64,000 bases of DNA from Jaltomata sinuosa (GCA_003996215.1 QJPP01007250.1:186001-250000); one strand, 5' to 3'; counted from the first letter of the stretch, positions 44,338 through 55,563 are shown. Translations and numbers: made by a program. The notes: generated from the letters alone by a model not told the origin.

Positions 44338-45846
44338 ATGTGCTTACCTAAAGAGGAGGGAGGTTTGGGTTTTAGATCAGTGTTTGATGTGTCTAAGGCA
44401 TTATTTGCCAAGCTGTGGTGGATATTTAGAACTCAAAAATCCTTGTGGACTAATTTTATGCGAAACAAATATTGTAAGAAACTAGGGCCTCAACTGGTGG
44501 AATGGAAAAGGGGTTCTTTGACTTGGAAGTATATGCTTAAAGCCAGAAGCATGTTTGACCAACAGATATGGTGGGAACCCAGGTGTGGGAACTCTTCTGT
44601 TTGGTATGATAACTTGACTCAATTGGGTTCCCTATATTATGTGATGCCTGTGAACTTTGAAAGGAACTTACAGTTGGTAGAGATCAACCAATTTTTTGAT
44701 AATGGTAACTGGAATGTTGAACTGTTGCAACAAACACTCAATGCTGAAATATGCAATCACATAGTGACTAATGTAGACTGCAGAGAAGAACTAGGAGAGT
44801 GGGACAAGCCATGGTGGATGCTGAACAAATCAGAAAAGTTCAATGTAAGATCTTCCTGGGAGAGTTTGAGAAACAGAGATCAACCTCAGCATTTGTTTAA
44901 ACAAATCTGGATGAAGGGAATGCCTTTCAAGGTATCCTTCTTTATATGGAGACTATGGAAGAAAGGAATTCCCATTGGTGAAGTTTTGGTTAGAAATAGA
45001 ATCACTGATAATGTGATTTGTTGTTGCTATGACAATGGGGTTCAGAAGTCTATAGAACATCTGTTTATGACATGTGATGTTTCTAACAAAATTTGGCAGG
45101 AATTTGCAGCAACTGCAGGGATCAGAGGTCCATTTGTTCATATCAAACACAGTGTTGCTAAATGGTGGAATACTGATTGTGTGCCAAAACTAAAACCTTT
45201 GTTTAAGGCTATGCCTCTATCCATATTATGGCAGATTTGGAAAAGGAGGAATGTGATAAAACATGGAGGTAGAATGTCACAAGGAAGCATGAGAATGGAA
45301 ATTAATAGGAATGTTGTTTACATGGCCAGGTATCTCTACCCCTGGCTAGTTAATCTTCCTGTCTATTGGCCTGATCTAATCAAATTTTTAGAAGATTATT
45401 CACCCAGAATTGGAAGTCAGATTGTATACTGGAAAATGCCTAACTTGGGTTCCTTTAAGTGCAACTCTGATGGTGCTTCTAAAGGTAATCCTGGACCTAG
45501 TTCAAGTGCTTTTTGTATAAGGAGTGATTCTGGAAACCTAATTTATGTTGAGGTGAGGAGCTTGGGTGATAATACCAATCTAATGGCTGAGGTGATTGCA
45601 CTGAAGATGGGTTTGGAGTACTGTATTGAACACAATTGGCTACCTATAATCATGGAAACTGATTCCTTGGCTGTCAAGAATATGTTAAATGGGAATTGGG
45701 AAGTACCTTGGAATTTGGCAGTTGAGATCAAGAAAATAAGAGTGTTGATTAGGGAGGTGAATGCAAAGGTGGAGCATGTGTACAGAGAAGGAAATAAACT
45801 GGCAGATTTTATTGCTAACCAGTTTTTTTTTTTTTGCAGGAATTGA
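44338..45846 (+). pseudogene. LINE ORF2 C-terminus: zinc finger (zf-RVT) and RNase H
   Basis: This 502-codon open frame begins in the RT thumb (M-C-L-P-K-E-E-G-G-L-G-F-R). A zf-RVT region lies at about residues 170-255 (W-M-L-N-K-S-E-K-F-N-V-R-S-S-W, E-H-L-F-M-T-C). RNase H lies at about residues 370-500 (C-N-S-D-G-A-S-K-G-N-P-G with the first catalytic Asp, A-E-V-I-A-L-K-M-G-L, E-T-D-S-L, H-V-Y-R-E-G-N-K-L-A-D). A run of 13 T (45823-45835) then throws the frame into C-R-N-stop. The normal plant-LINE C-terminal tail (L-P-R-E-A ... N-L-R-I-K) continues in another frame to about 45979. Confidence 0.9.
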
Positions 45847-45979
45847 CAGAATAACATACTTATCAACTCAAGAATTACCTAGGGAGGCACAAACTATCCT
45901 AGCAATGGACAGACAACAGATTTTGAACCTTAGAATCAAAAGATTCCAAGCTGGAACATTTGATAATAAGAGGAGGTAA

Positions 45980-46802
45980 CTCAAAAGATGTAAAACAAGA
46001 TGATAAAGCACGGAACAACATTAACAACATAATCATGGGCACTACTCAGAAAACTGGATCATATAGAAGTAGAAAAAACAACAATGGGCATAGCCTCAGT
46101 CAATCTAAAAGCATGAAGACATTCACAGGAGATACACACGCACAGACTCTAGAAAAATGGAGCAATAGCAAAGCACAAATGACAAGAAAGCTTGCTCTGT
46201 TACTTACCCGTTGTGACTGGAAATGGACCTTCATTTTGTTCTTCCTAGACAGTGGTATTAGCTCCTTGTTGAGCTCAACCTATCAGGAAGATAAAAATGA
46301 GGGGAAATTAAAAATCACAAATGTGTAAATCTACTGGGACCGAAAGGTAAGTACTTATCTCGATTAAAACAGCCCAGATCTATGAATGGTGGAGACGAAG
46401 AAGTCTTCTTTTGGGATGATTTCACGGCATTTGTGAGACTCGAAAATGCCTTGTGCGAAATACACCCAAAGCTTCACCATTTCAGCGATTGTTGGTGCTC
46501 TACAGATCGAGGGAGGTACATTGTTCTTCAGGCCACTCAGACCCTGTTGATGCGAAGAAGATGAAGCTGGTTTCGACGAATCCGCAGCTGGTAACAGGCG
46601 AAGACGAAGCTCAAATGTCACTTTCCCTTTTCTATTTCTAAACCTTTCCTTTTTTGTTATTTTATTAGTCTGCTTGTTTTTTTTTCTCTTTTCTTTATTT
46701 CGGGTTGGGCCTCCGTGATGGGCTCACACCCTTGTGTTTGTTCCTCTTTTTTGATAATAAAGGGTCTCCAAGACCAGCTTTTTGATTTTAAAAAAAAAGA
46801 GT
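45980..46802 (+). other. LINE 3' UTR, poly(A) signal and tail
   Basis: About 800 bases with no conserved protein; the overlapping ORFs at 45960-46641 are unsupported. AATAAA-like ATAATAAAGG at about 46755 and nine A's at 46791-46799 form the 3' end. Confidence 0.7.
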
Positions 46803-46819
46803 GAGAGAAATAGCTACGT
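46803..46819. repeat. 17-bp target-site duplication, right copy (LINE)
   Basis: Exact match to 39731-39747. Confidence 0.93.
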
Positions 46820-47130
46820 GAAATAAGGTAACTAAAGGTGTAAGAAAGGAAAACAAAATGGCAGGTACAATACTCAATCGTTATAGAGTATATTTCATAT
46901 TTCAAATGATATATACCATATTCAATATACAATAAAAATTCTTAAGAATGGAGAGTTCTTGTAATTAATTAGGAGGATTAGAAATGTGACTGTTGGACTT
47001 GTTTGTAACGTAATAGGAGTAATATTTGCACATTACTAGACCAAATAATGAACATTAATCATAGGAATGAAAAGAAATTAAAGTTATTGAGACAATTATA
47101 TCTATCTATATCTATCTATCTATATTTATA
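46820..47130. other. AT-rich spacer before the Helitron array
   Basis: No ORF or recognisable repeat end. It ends in a TCTA/TATC microsatellite that leads into the first Helitron unit. Confidence 0.4.
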
Positions 47131-48486
47131 TCTATTCTATACTATCTTAAAAGTGTGAAGGTCCTTATAAATATTGATTAAATATTTTGCCCTTCATTAA
47201 AAGACTATTCTTTAGACAAAATTATTTTTTTACTATTTTTCTAAAATAATTGTCATTTAATTATATTATCCTAAAAATTACGATTTTAAAATTGATTTAA
47301 GTTATAGAGGAATTAGAATTAGAGTGAGTTTGGTTAAAAAGAATTCTTATTGGACTTTAACTGACACACGTTTTGCTTTCCATTATCTTAAGCATCTTCC
47401 AAACAATAAATAAATGAATATAATGTTAAGTATTAAACCAGTTGTAATATAAAGTTCAACAGGATAAACAATTACACACGGATAATCATGGAAGATCTTC
47501 ATCTATCCAATCTCTAGCTAATAGCTCGGTTCTTTTCTAATTTTGTCTTTTTATTTCATTTCTTTTCTTTTCTTTGTATTCTTTATTTAGTTTTTGATGA
47601 TTCATATTGTGATTGTGTTCTTGAAACTCTTCTTTATCTTTTTACTTGGATTGATTAGGAACTTCTTTTTATTTGAGTTATTAATATAAATATATTTATT
47701 GTCTTTGTAAAGTTATTACCTTCTTACCTCCTTCAACCAATATATGAATAAATCTATACAAGTCATTATTGATTGATTCTTTTAATATTTTTGTGTAGTA
47801 GAAGGAAGATTAATGTGGAGCATGCTATTGAGACTTCATGTCGATTAGAGTGTTTGAAGGCATGTATTTTCTGAATTTTATCTCTCATTCATATTGATTT
47901 TATTTATGTTGTTAAGTAATTTATTACAAATTTATACAGATAACTCATTCAAATTAACACTTCTTTTGCCGAAATTATACTTATATAAAATAATTAAAAT
48001 CAAGACTATTGTAAGTTTTGCTTTCAATTTTCATAAATATTTATCATATTAGTTTATCGAATGATAGGGTCTACTACTATTACATGTGATTACATATTTA
48101 TACATAAAAATTTTAACTAACAAAAGTTAATTTATCGAATGATAGAGTCTACTACTATTACATATGATTACATATTTATACATAAAAAATTTAACTAACA
48201 AAAGTTAATGTTCTTCGAAATTGAGAACGAATAATCAAGTTTTTGAATTAACTAAATATTAAAATAATTTATGAATTTATCATATAAGTAAAATTATTTC
48301 AAATTAACAAAAGTATATCTTAAGGCATATAAATTTATTTTTAAGAGAAAAAAATGTTTAAACAAATTAGATATTTTAGAATTTTCTACTTAATAATATA
48401 ATGTACACACAATAATTTATTCTTTTTATATACACTTATTATTAATTGACGCAATATTCACGTGCAAAGCACATACTCTTGACTAG
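47131..48486 (+). mobile_element. Helitron unit 1
   Basis: It starts TCTATTCTATACTATC after an A and has the family 5' end (TTAAAAGTGTGAAGG ... TTTTGCCCTTCATTAAAAG). It ends with a small hairpin GTGC-AAA-GCAC (48462-48472) 10 bases before CTAG (48483-48486), followed by T. The interior is AT-rich and carries a 76-77-bp tandem duplication (about 48053-48207, TTATCGAATGATAG phrase twice). No Rep/helicase. Confidence 0.8.
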
Positions 48487-49750
48487 TCTATATCTATATC
48501 TATATCTATATCTATATATTATATTATATCTATCTATCTATACTATATTAAAAGTGTGAAGGACCTTATAATGTGATTTGAACTTTTTGCCCTTCATTAA
48601 AAGACTCTACAATAGATAAAATTGTCTTTTCACTATTTTTCTCAAATAATTATTTAATTATGTTTATAATATTAACTCCTAAAATATATGGAATCAAGAC
48701 TTTAAAATATATGGTAAGACTTTTTTTATTAAATTAGGAGTACTAAAATATATGATAAGAGGTAATTTTTGTTTTGTAAGTTGTCTAGGTTTAGTTGGTT
48801 CAATTTATCATGTATATTTATTATTAATATACTTTTTCACCAAAAATACATCCAAACAAACAATTGAGAAGGAATTACAAGTTTCAAAGTTTGGTTTATT
48901 TTTGAACACCAAAAATATTTGCGATAATATTTTTTTTCCTTCTTAATTTGATGGGTAAAAAGGAGAGAGAGGAAGAGGAGGAAGAGCTTGTGAGTTCGTC
49001 TTCATATCAATCGGATACATCGTAAGTTTTTTTTCTCGTGTTCTTAAATTTCATGGTTTTGCCTTTTTCAATTTTTTTAAAAAAATATTATGTTGTATTA
49101 TTGTGTCATTTTGCATGAAAATTAGGTAGTTATGATTTTTATATCTTTTTTTCTATGATTCTGTTTTGGTTCTTCAGATTTGATTGTAAAATTAATAATG
49201 AATTCTTTTCTTTTGATAATTTTTTGTGTTTCTCTTTCAGTTGAAAATTTTTAATCGAATAATTGAATGAAACAAACACTTTAGCAGGGAAAATCAAAGA
49301 TTTATCTCTTTCCTTTTTTTTCCGAATAATATTGAACCACCCTAAGCCAATGTTGCATACTGTTTCATGGACAACAGTTTGTTACTTCTTGAAAAATAAA
49401 GTATGGATCATCCGTTTATTCTCATCCTTAGTTCTTGCTCTATAAAATTTCAAAATTGGTGTAGCTTCCTTTTTGTAAACTGTAATCCTATCATGAACTT
49501 CAAATAATTTTTGAACAGATTTCAGCAGATTCTTAGTCTATAATTTTTGTTGCATGATCACTATTTTGTGTGTTAATATAGTTATACTGTGTCCGATGAT
49601 GTCTATAGATTTCTTTACTCGATATCTTAGGAACCATAAATTGTTATATGGTTTGAACTTTTTGCCCTTCATTAAAAGTAGTGTTATTTTGTCTATTACG
49701 AACTATTTTTTCCGCTTGAATCACGCGCAAAGCGCGTACACTAAAACTAG
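48487..49750 (+). mobile_element. Helitron unit 2
   Basis: It begins TC directly after the CTAG of unit 1, with a TCTATA-rich lead-in and the 5' core TACTATATTAAAAGTGTGAAG at about 48541. The 3' end is hairpin ACGCGC-AAA-GCGCGT (49723-49737), then ACACTAAAACTAG ending at 49750. The interior holds an exon-like ORF (48951-49021) and a splice-acceptor-like cassette (about 49205-49310) shared with units 5 and 6. The text TGAACTTTTTGCCCTTCATTAAAAG recurs at 49650, so a fragment of another 5' end is embedded. Confidence 0.82.
48951..49021 (+). pseudogene. exon-like fragment in Helitron unit 2
   Basis: ATG 48951 opens 23 codons (M-G-K-K-E-R, a run of seven residues mostly Glu, then L-V-S-S-S-S-Y-Q-S-D-T) ending at a canonical GTAAGT donor at 49022. 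A T-rich stretch and a TTTCTCTTTCAG acceptor follow at about 49230-49241. It looks like a captured first exon. The parent gene is not recognised. Confidence 0.4.
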
Positions 49751-50743
49751 TACTATATTAAAAGTGTGAAGCACCTTATAATGTGATTTGAACTTTTTGT
49801 CCTTCATTAAAAGTCTCTCCTTTAGACAAAATTGTCTTTTTATTATTTTTTTAATTTTTATTATTTATTGTTTCTTTAATATTCAAAACTTCAAATCAAT
49901 TAAAATCCTAAAATTACTAAGCAGGTATAAATCTTATAGGATTTTATTTTTCTTTTTCCTTTCAAAGTCGTTGTTACCCTAAATTTCTAGAAGAAAAAGA
50001 AACAAATTATGTTTCCCAATAATTTGCAGAGAGAGCAACGAGCTCTAATAGCTTGTTTGCTTCAAATTTTTTTATCATGATTATCAATTTTAAACCACTT
50101 TAAATTACTCATGTGAAGGTGAGATAAGATCTATACAAGCAAGAGTCATTGGAGTATTATTCATCTAACGATCACATCAGGTAATTCTTGCTACTTCCAA
50201 GTTTCAGATAATTTTTATTGCATATTTTCTTAAACTTTTGTTCCTGTTTATTTCAAAGTTTAGCTTTATCATAGTAAAGATCCACGTGATGCATATATTA
50301 TTACCGTTATTACTTTTTAGATATTTAAAATTAAGAAATTGAACGAGGAAAATAATTTTTTATACATGATTTATTACTATACAACTAATTTAATTAAATT
50401 TATTAAGTTCAGAAGATGAAGATAGAGAAGATGTGAATGTTCAGATTGATGATTGAGCATACTTAGAGAGATATGAATAAGATCGAAATTATAGGGGGCA
50501 AGATGGGAGTGACATCAATGATGGACAAGATGAGGAAAGCGAGGCCGAGATGGTTCAGGCATATGAAGAGGAGGTGCAAGCATGTGTCAATAAGGAGGTG
50601 CAAGAAAGGTAGCCCGAAGAAGAACTGGGGAGAGGTAAATTTTGCAGCTATTTTAGCATTAGCTTTTATTTTCCAAAAATATGTTTATTTTGCATATATT
50701 TTATTGATTAAAGCAATACACACATGCAATGCATGTACACTAA
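49751..50743 (+). mobile_element. Helitron unit 3
   Basis: It starts with the family core TACTATATTAAAAGTGTGAAG immediately after the CTAG of unit 2, without the TC lead-in. It ends with hairpin ACATGC-AAT-GCATGT (50722-50736) and CTAA (50740-50743), the R=A version of CTRR, followed by T. At 993 bases it is the shortest complete unit. It contains a fragment of an RTE-type LINE. Confidence 0.82.
50464..50640 (+). pseudogene. RTE-type LINE ORF C-terminal fragment in Helitron unit 3
   Basis: The frame encodes D-K-M-R-K-A-R-P-R-W-F-R-H-M-K-R-R-C, then V-S-I-R-R-C and P-K-K-N-W-G-E-V. This pattern (K-M-R-E-A-R-L-R-W-F-G-H-V ... R-R-C ... R-P-K-K-x-W-x-E-V) marks the C-terminus of plant RTE-clade LINE ORFs. 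No RT core is nearby, so only this segment was picked up. Confidence 0.65.
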
Positions 50744-52119
50744 TCTATATCTATACGATATTAAAAGTGTGAAGGACCTTATAATGTGATTCAAATATTT
50801 TGTCCTTCATTAAAAGGCCTTGCAATAGACAAAATTATCTTTTTATTTTTTCTCTAATTATAATATTGTTATATTTATTATATTGAATATTAATTATAGC
50901 AAATATATAAAAGAATAAATGGAAAGACTCCTAAATATATAGGAAGACTCTTAATTTATGAAAAGTTTTATTGGGTACAAAGTATATACTTTTAATATTA
51001 GGAGAATAATTAATTTTCCTTTGAAGGATAGAATCTTTGCAAGTGTAATTCATGTAGAATTCGTCTAGGTAATAACTTTTATTTGTATAAGCTCTTTCCA
51101 TAGTTGAATCGCACAAAACAATTACTTTTTTTGGTAATAATGACACTATATATTAAACATACAAAACAAAGATTACAAGACGTGGGCATGTAATCCAATA
51201 AGGTTCGAACATAGTGAAAGCAAAGAGATGAGCAGGAACCATAGTACTGGAACTATGAACTATTACAAGCAGTAGAACTATTAGTAGCAATAGTACGTAT
51301 ATCAATAAAAGAGACCATGCCATTTTGCAGGCTATAAAAAGGAAAAAGAACAACAGTGTGAAAGTATGTAGGTCGGTGCTCTTTTTTTCTTTTTTCATTT
51401 TAATTTTGCCTAATGTGATTTATTTTGAAGAAGAAATAAAAATAGAGTTATAATTAAATACTTTCGCTAGATTTTGGTGTCTAAATAAGATTAGTTGCTA
51501 ATTCTTTGTATTCAATATTGTTGTTTGATGTTTATTATATATATACATATATATATATTTTTCAGTTTGGTTTTATGTTTTTTTCAAATCCCTTTTGGTG
51601 GCTTGGAAGAAAATTAAGATGAATAATCTAATGTTAGATTCGCTATTGAAAATTTATTCTGACTATTTTTTTAATGTAATTTTTCATACTCGAACATCGA
51701 TGGGATCTACAATTAAAATCGATAGTTGAATAAATTTTATGATGGAGATCGGAGAGGATATTGTTGTTGAACTTTAGGTTGGCGATTAATAGTGAGGTCT
51801 ATTTTTAAAGCAATTGTTAAAGATTTCTTTTCAACTTTTGACTTAAACTCATTCTTTTTATAAAATACATATCATTTTTGGATAAGTATGTGTTGCATGT
51901 TTAGTTTGTGGCATTCTACTTCTAATTAATGATGATAGGAATTGAAAACTTTAATGAGTATGTCAAGCACCTCTCAATCTTCGTTAAATGAATTTTATTT
52001 TATATAAAAAATATTTCGATGGCTAAAGCCCCTAACCGAATGTTTATCGAGTGATTTTTTTAAAAATAAATTATATACTCTAACATGAAAACACGCGCAA
52101 AGTGCGTACACTAAACTAG
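50744..52119 (+). mobile_element. Helitron unit 4
   Basis: It starts TCTATATCTATACG directly after the CTAA of unit 3 and reaches the family core at 50757. It ends with hairpin ACGCGC-AAA-GTGCGT (52093-52107, one G-T pair) and CTAG at 52116-52119. The last 170 bases (from about 51950, TGTCAAGCACCTCTCAATC) match the 3' end of unit 5. A minus-strand ORF (51398-51153) with hydrophobic runs lies within, and I do not accept it as a gene. Confidence 0.82.
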
Positions 52120-52131
52120 TCTATCTATCTA

Positions 52132-52170
<39 letters not shown>

Positions 52171-53758
52171 TTATATACTATATTAAAAGTGTGAAGGACC
52201 TTATAATGTGATTTGAACTTTTTGCCCTTCATTAAAAAATCTTATAATAGATAAAATTGTCTTTTCACTTTTTCTTCAAATAAAATTATAATTATATATA
52301 AATAATAACCATATATATTAAATACTAATGATATTATATACTAAAATAAAAAACAAAATTTCCTACCGTCCCAAACGACCTACAGTCCCAAACAATTTCC
52401 ATTTTTGAAAATTTTCCTTAGAAAGCCTTTTTGTTATTTTTTTACTATTTTATAAGTCTTTTTTAGTTATAACAAAGAGTCCTTATTCCAAGTCATATAG
52501 GTGTCCTTTTTATTTTGTAAAATATATAAGAAAAAATTAAGACTCCTAAAGAACTACATTATTTACTTAAGTTTATCGTGATCTTTTTTTAACTTCATCG
52601 TAACAGTGGTTCTTTTTCTATGTTTTCTTCTGTTTTTGATTTTCTATTCATGTTATTTTGTTGCATTCATTATCATCACCCTCTTTCCTTTCTTTATTTT
52701 TTTTAGTTAATAGTTTTAAAAACTATGTATGAATTATACATAATTAACAATAGACAATGAATTTTTCACTTTTGATAATTTCTCGTGTTTCTCTTTCAAT
52801 TGAAAATTTCTGATCGATAAATTGGACGACATAAGCATGCTGCCGCCGAATAAAGTAAGCCAAAAAAATTAAAGGTTTATCTCTTTCCTTTTATCTTTAT
52901 TTGTTTAATTATGATTTAGTTTTGATTATGTTATTTAACTATATTTTAATATATTATTTGTTAGTATTATAGTTAAATATTTAATTAAATTTATTTGTTA
53001 AATTTGATATGACGTTATAGTTAAGTGGTTAATTTTGATATCCAGAGCTTTTATTTGAATGATGAACCTATAATTTAGGGTTATAATCAACTTTTTTAAT
53101 TTGGGGTTTATTAATTAAGTTTAAAGACGGATCAAGTACGTTATTCGTTGTAAATCGAGTTTAAACAAAAAAAATTCTTATATAATTTTATGTTGGATAA
53201 AGTTTGTGTTTATCGCATGTAATCAAGTTTTTTTTAATCAAAATTTTACTGAATTTAAAATAGAACTCTACAAGACGAGTTTAATATTTATCTTCAAACT
53301 ATAAGATCCGTTAAGATTTCTCTAAGGATATATTTTCACTGGTTATTGTTAATGATCTCATGAAATAAGACAAAACAAGAATAATTAGGAATATAATTTC
53401 GTAACCATACATTTCTATATCATATTGATTGAAAAACATAAGAAATTTGGAGAGTATGTCAAATACCTCTCAATCTTACATTGTATGAATTTTATTTTAT
53501 ATGAAGAATATTTGGATGGTCTATTATAGTTAAAGTAATTTGGAGAGTATGTCAAATACCTCTCAATCTTACATTGTATGAATTTTATTTTATATGAAAA
53601 ATATTTGGATGGGCTATTATAGTTAAAGTCCCTAATCAAAATATATTTGGATGGGCTATTATAGTTAAAGTCCCTAATCAAAATATTAATCGAGTTTTTT
53701 TAAAAATAATTATATATTCTAACATGAAAACACGCGCAAAACGCGTACACTAAACTAG
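52120..53758 (+). mobile_element. Helitron unit 5
   Basis: It starts TCTATCTATC directly after the CTAG of unit 4, passes a (TA)n tract and reaches the family core at about 52175. It ends with hairpin ACGCG-CAAAA-CGCGT (53732-53746) and CTAG (53755-53758). It carries the acceptor-like cassette at about 52757-52900. A segment of about 93 bases is tandemly duplicated from 53449 and 53542, with a further 40-base partial copy ending about 53685. Unit 4 has one copy. Confidence 0.82.
53449..53685 (+). repeat. 93-bp tandem duplication in Helitron unit 5
   Basis: GGAGAGTATGTCAAATACCT recurs at 53449 and 53542 with near-identical sequence between, and GGATGGGCTATTATAGTTAA recurs once more. The minus-strand ORF here only reflects the repeat. 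Confidence 0.85.
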
Positions 53759-54705
53759 TTATATTTAAAGTGCGAAAGACCTTATAATGTGATTTGAATT
53801 TTTTGCCCTTCATTAAAAGTCTTCACTTTAGACTAAATCGTCTTTTTACTATTTTTTTTAATTATTATATTATTATTTTTATAATACTGTCTTCAAATAT
53901 GTAATGTTTCATAGTTGGAATCAAATTATTTTTTCCTAAGATAGAAAACCCTAAAACGTTATTCTACATGCCATCAACTATATCAACCGTGCCGACTTTA
54001 CTATATCAAATGTGCCGACTTTACTATATCAAATGTGCCGACTTTTATGTCATTATTACCATTAAATAAAATATTATATGCCCATCTCCAAAACACCTCA
54101 ATTTAATGCTTCCTCCCTGCATGTGATATAGCTATTGAAGAAGAAGAAGATTAAAGAATACAACGATCAATCAAATAATTGACATTGTTTTCTTTTTCTT
54201 TACGGATTTTGTTCTACAATAAGGATTCCTTAAATCACCGATTAGGATTTAAGACTCTTCAATAGGATTAGGATTCCTTAAGGCTTAAACCACCGGTTCA
54301 TCAATATTACTTTCATTAGTTGTCTGTTTTGATAATTTTTCGTGTTTCTCTTTCAGTTGAAAATTTCTGACGAAACAAGCATGTTGTTGTCGAATGAAGT
54401 CGCTGTAAAAATCAAAGGTTTATCTCGTCGAAAAAATCAAAGGTTTATCTCTTTCTTTTTTCAATTATCGTAGTGATTCTCCTTGATTCAGTTATTGTTT
54501 TTTCTCTCTGAAAGGTTTTTTCCCCACTCTTGTGTTGTTGATTCATTTTGTATGTACTTTGTCAGTATTGAAAACTTTCCGTGACAAACATGGCTCAATT
54601 TGATTAGGATTGAGGTATAATTATTGTTGTTATATGCTACTAATTGGATGTGTTGAAAGTGAGTTTTTCATGTAGACAGAGATAATATTCCTGGGGTAAT
54701 TGATG

Positions 54706-54810
54706 CATCCACATCTGGTAAAATTTATTGGATACTGCTAGGAGGATGATAATAAACTCTACGTCTATGAATTCTTGCTAAGGGAAGCTTGGAGAATCAA
54801 CTCTTTCGCA
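54706..54810 (+). pseudogene. captured receptor-like cytoplasmic kinase exon (Helitron unit 6)
   Basis: The frame reads H-P-H-L-V-K-F-I-G-Y-C, then an in-frame TAG, E-D-D-N-K-L-Y-V-Y-E-F. After a one-base frame change it continues A-K-G-S-L-E-N-Q-L-F-R. This is the subdomain IV-V segment of an RLCK-VII type kinase. It ends at CA/GTAAGT at 54810-54811, close to where such genes have an intron after L-F-R. A stop and a frameshift exclude function. Confidence 0.75.
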
Positions 54811-54985
54811 GTAAGTTGCCACTTTCTTTTCTCAATGTTAATTTTGAATATAGGGCTATAAATGACTGAAATATATCATAGTGTCCAGAAGATTATGGTC
54901 TAGAAATTGATTGATCCTTTTTTTTTTACATTATCAAGGGAATCCTAAGTAGTAGTACATAGTTTTTAGCACTCAAAGAACCTGA

Positions 54986-54990
54986 TATAT
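54986..54990. repeat. 5-bp target duplication of element L, left
   Basis: TATAT precedes the left LTR, and TATAT follows the right LTR at 60571-60575. Confidence 0.75.
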
Positions 54991-55523
54991 TGTAATGAAT
55001 AGGAGAAAAGAGTGGCGATTAGGATTGGAAATGAAGTTTTGGGGAAAGTAGCTACGAAGCGGTATACTCAAATTAGAAAGGGGACAAGGAGCAGTGGATT
55101 ACACGTGGAGGAAAGTAGACCAGGGAAACGGCACACGGGATGCACGTGAGCACTTATATCAATGGCAGAGATTCGTTAAAGCGGGCATACTCAGACGGTC
55201 CTAGTTAGACTAGCAGTTACAAAAGTTGTTATATCAAGCCCAACTGAAAGGCGGGGAACTAACGAATTTCCGGTAAAAACTTATTCCTCTCAAATATCTT
55301 CTCTCTACTTCCTTTACCTTCTTCTTTCTCTCTTCTCTTCTTAACCTCAATTTTCCTTATCAATTACAGGTATTCTGCCATTAAAGCATTCTCAAGATTC
55401 CGCCATTAGAAGACTACTTCTAGCTCAGTTAGTTGTGATAGTTAGTCATTACTTATAACCGATTTCCCAATTATCAATAAAATCCCCAATTCTTTTGCAT
55501 TGAATTGACCTAAGAACATTACA
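54991..55523 (+). repeat. 5' LTR of element L
   Basis: Starts TGTAATGAATAGG and ends ACATTACA. It pairs with 60030-60570. Confidence 0.93.
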
Positions 55524-55525
55524 AG

Positions 55526-55563
55526 TGGTATCAGAGCTCAATCCTGGTATCAGAGCTCAATCC
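55526..55563 (+). promoter_or_regulatory. tandemly duplicated primer-binding site of element L
   Basis: TGGTATCAGAGCTCAATCC occurs twice back to back (55526-55544 and 55545-55563). TGGTATCAGAGC is the complement of the 3' end of initiator tRNA-Met. The first copy is two bases after the LTR, the normal place; the second is an exact 19-bp duplication. Confidence 0.9.

Larger units (their letters stand above)
39748..46802 (+). mobile_element. full-length L1-type LINE
   Basis: The 7055-base element has the order 5' UTR, ORF1, ORF2 (endonuclease, RT, zinc finger, RNase H), 3' UTR with AATAAA (about 46756) and a short A-tail (46790-46799). It is bounded by a perfect 17-bp duplication, the signature of target-primed reverse transcription. 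The identical duplication and near-complete reading frames suggest it is younger than the elements around it, but several stops make it inactive. Confidence 0.93.

Noticed and set aside
46382..46641. overlapping short ORFs on both strands at the LINE 3' end
   Set aside because: They lie in the LINE 3' UTR, overlap in several frames and show no conserved domain.
51153..51398. minus-strand 81-codon ORF with strong hydrophobic run in Helitron unit 4
   Set aside because: The hydrophobic stretch comes from TAG/CAG-repeat-like sequence read in one frame; no conserved motif or gene context supports a membrane or secreted peptide.
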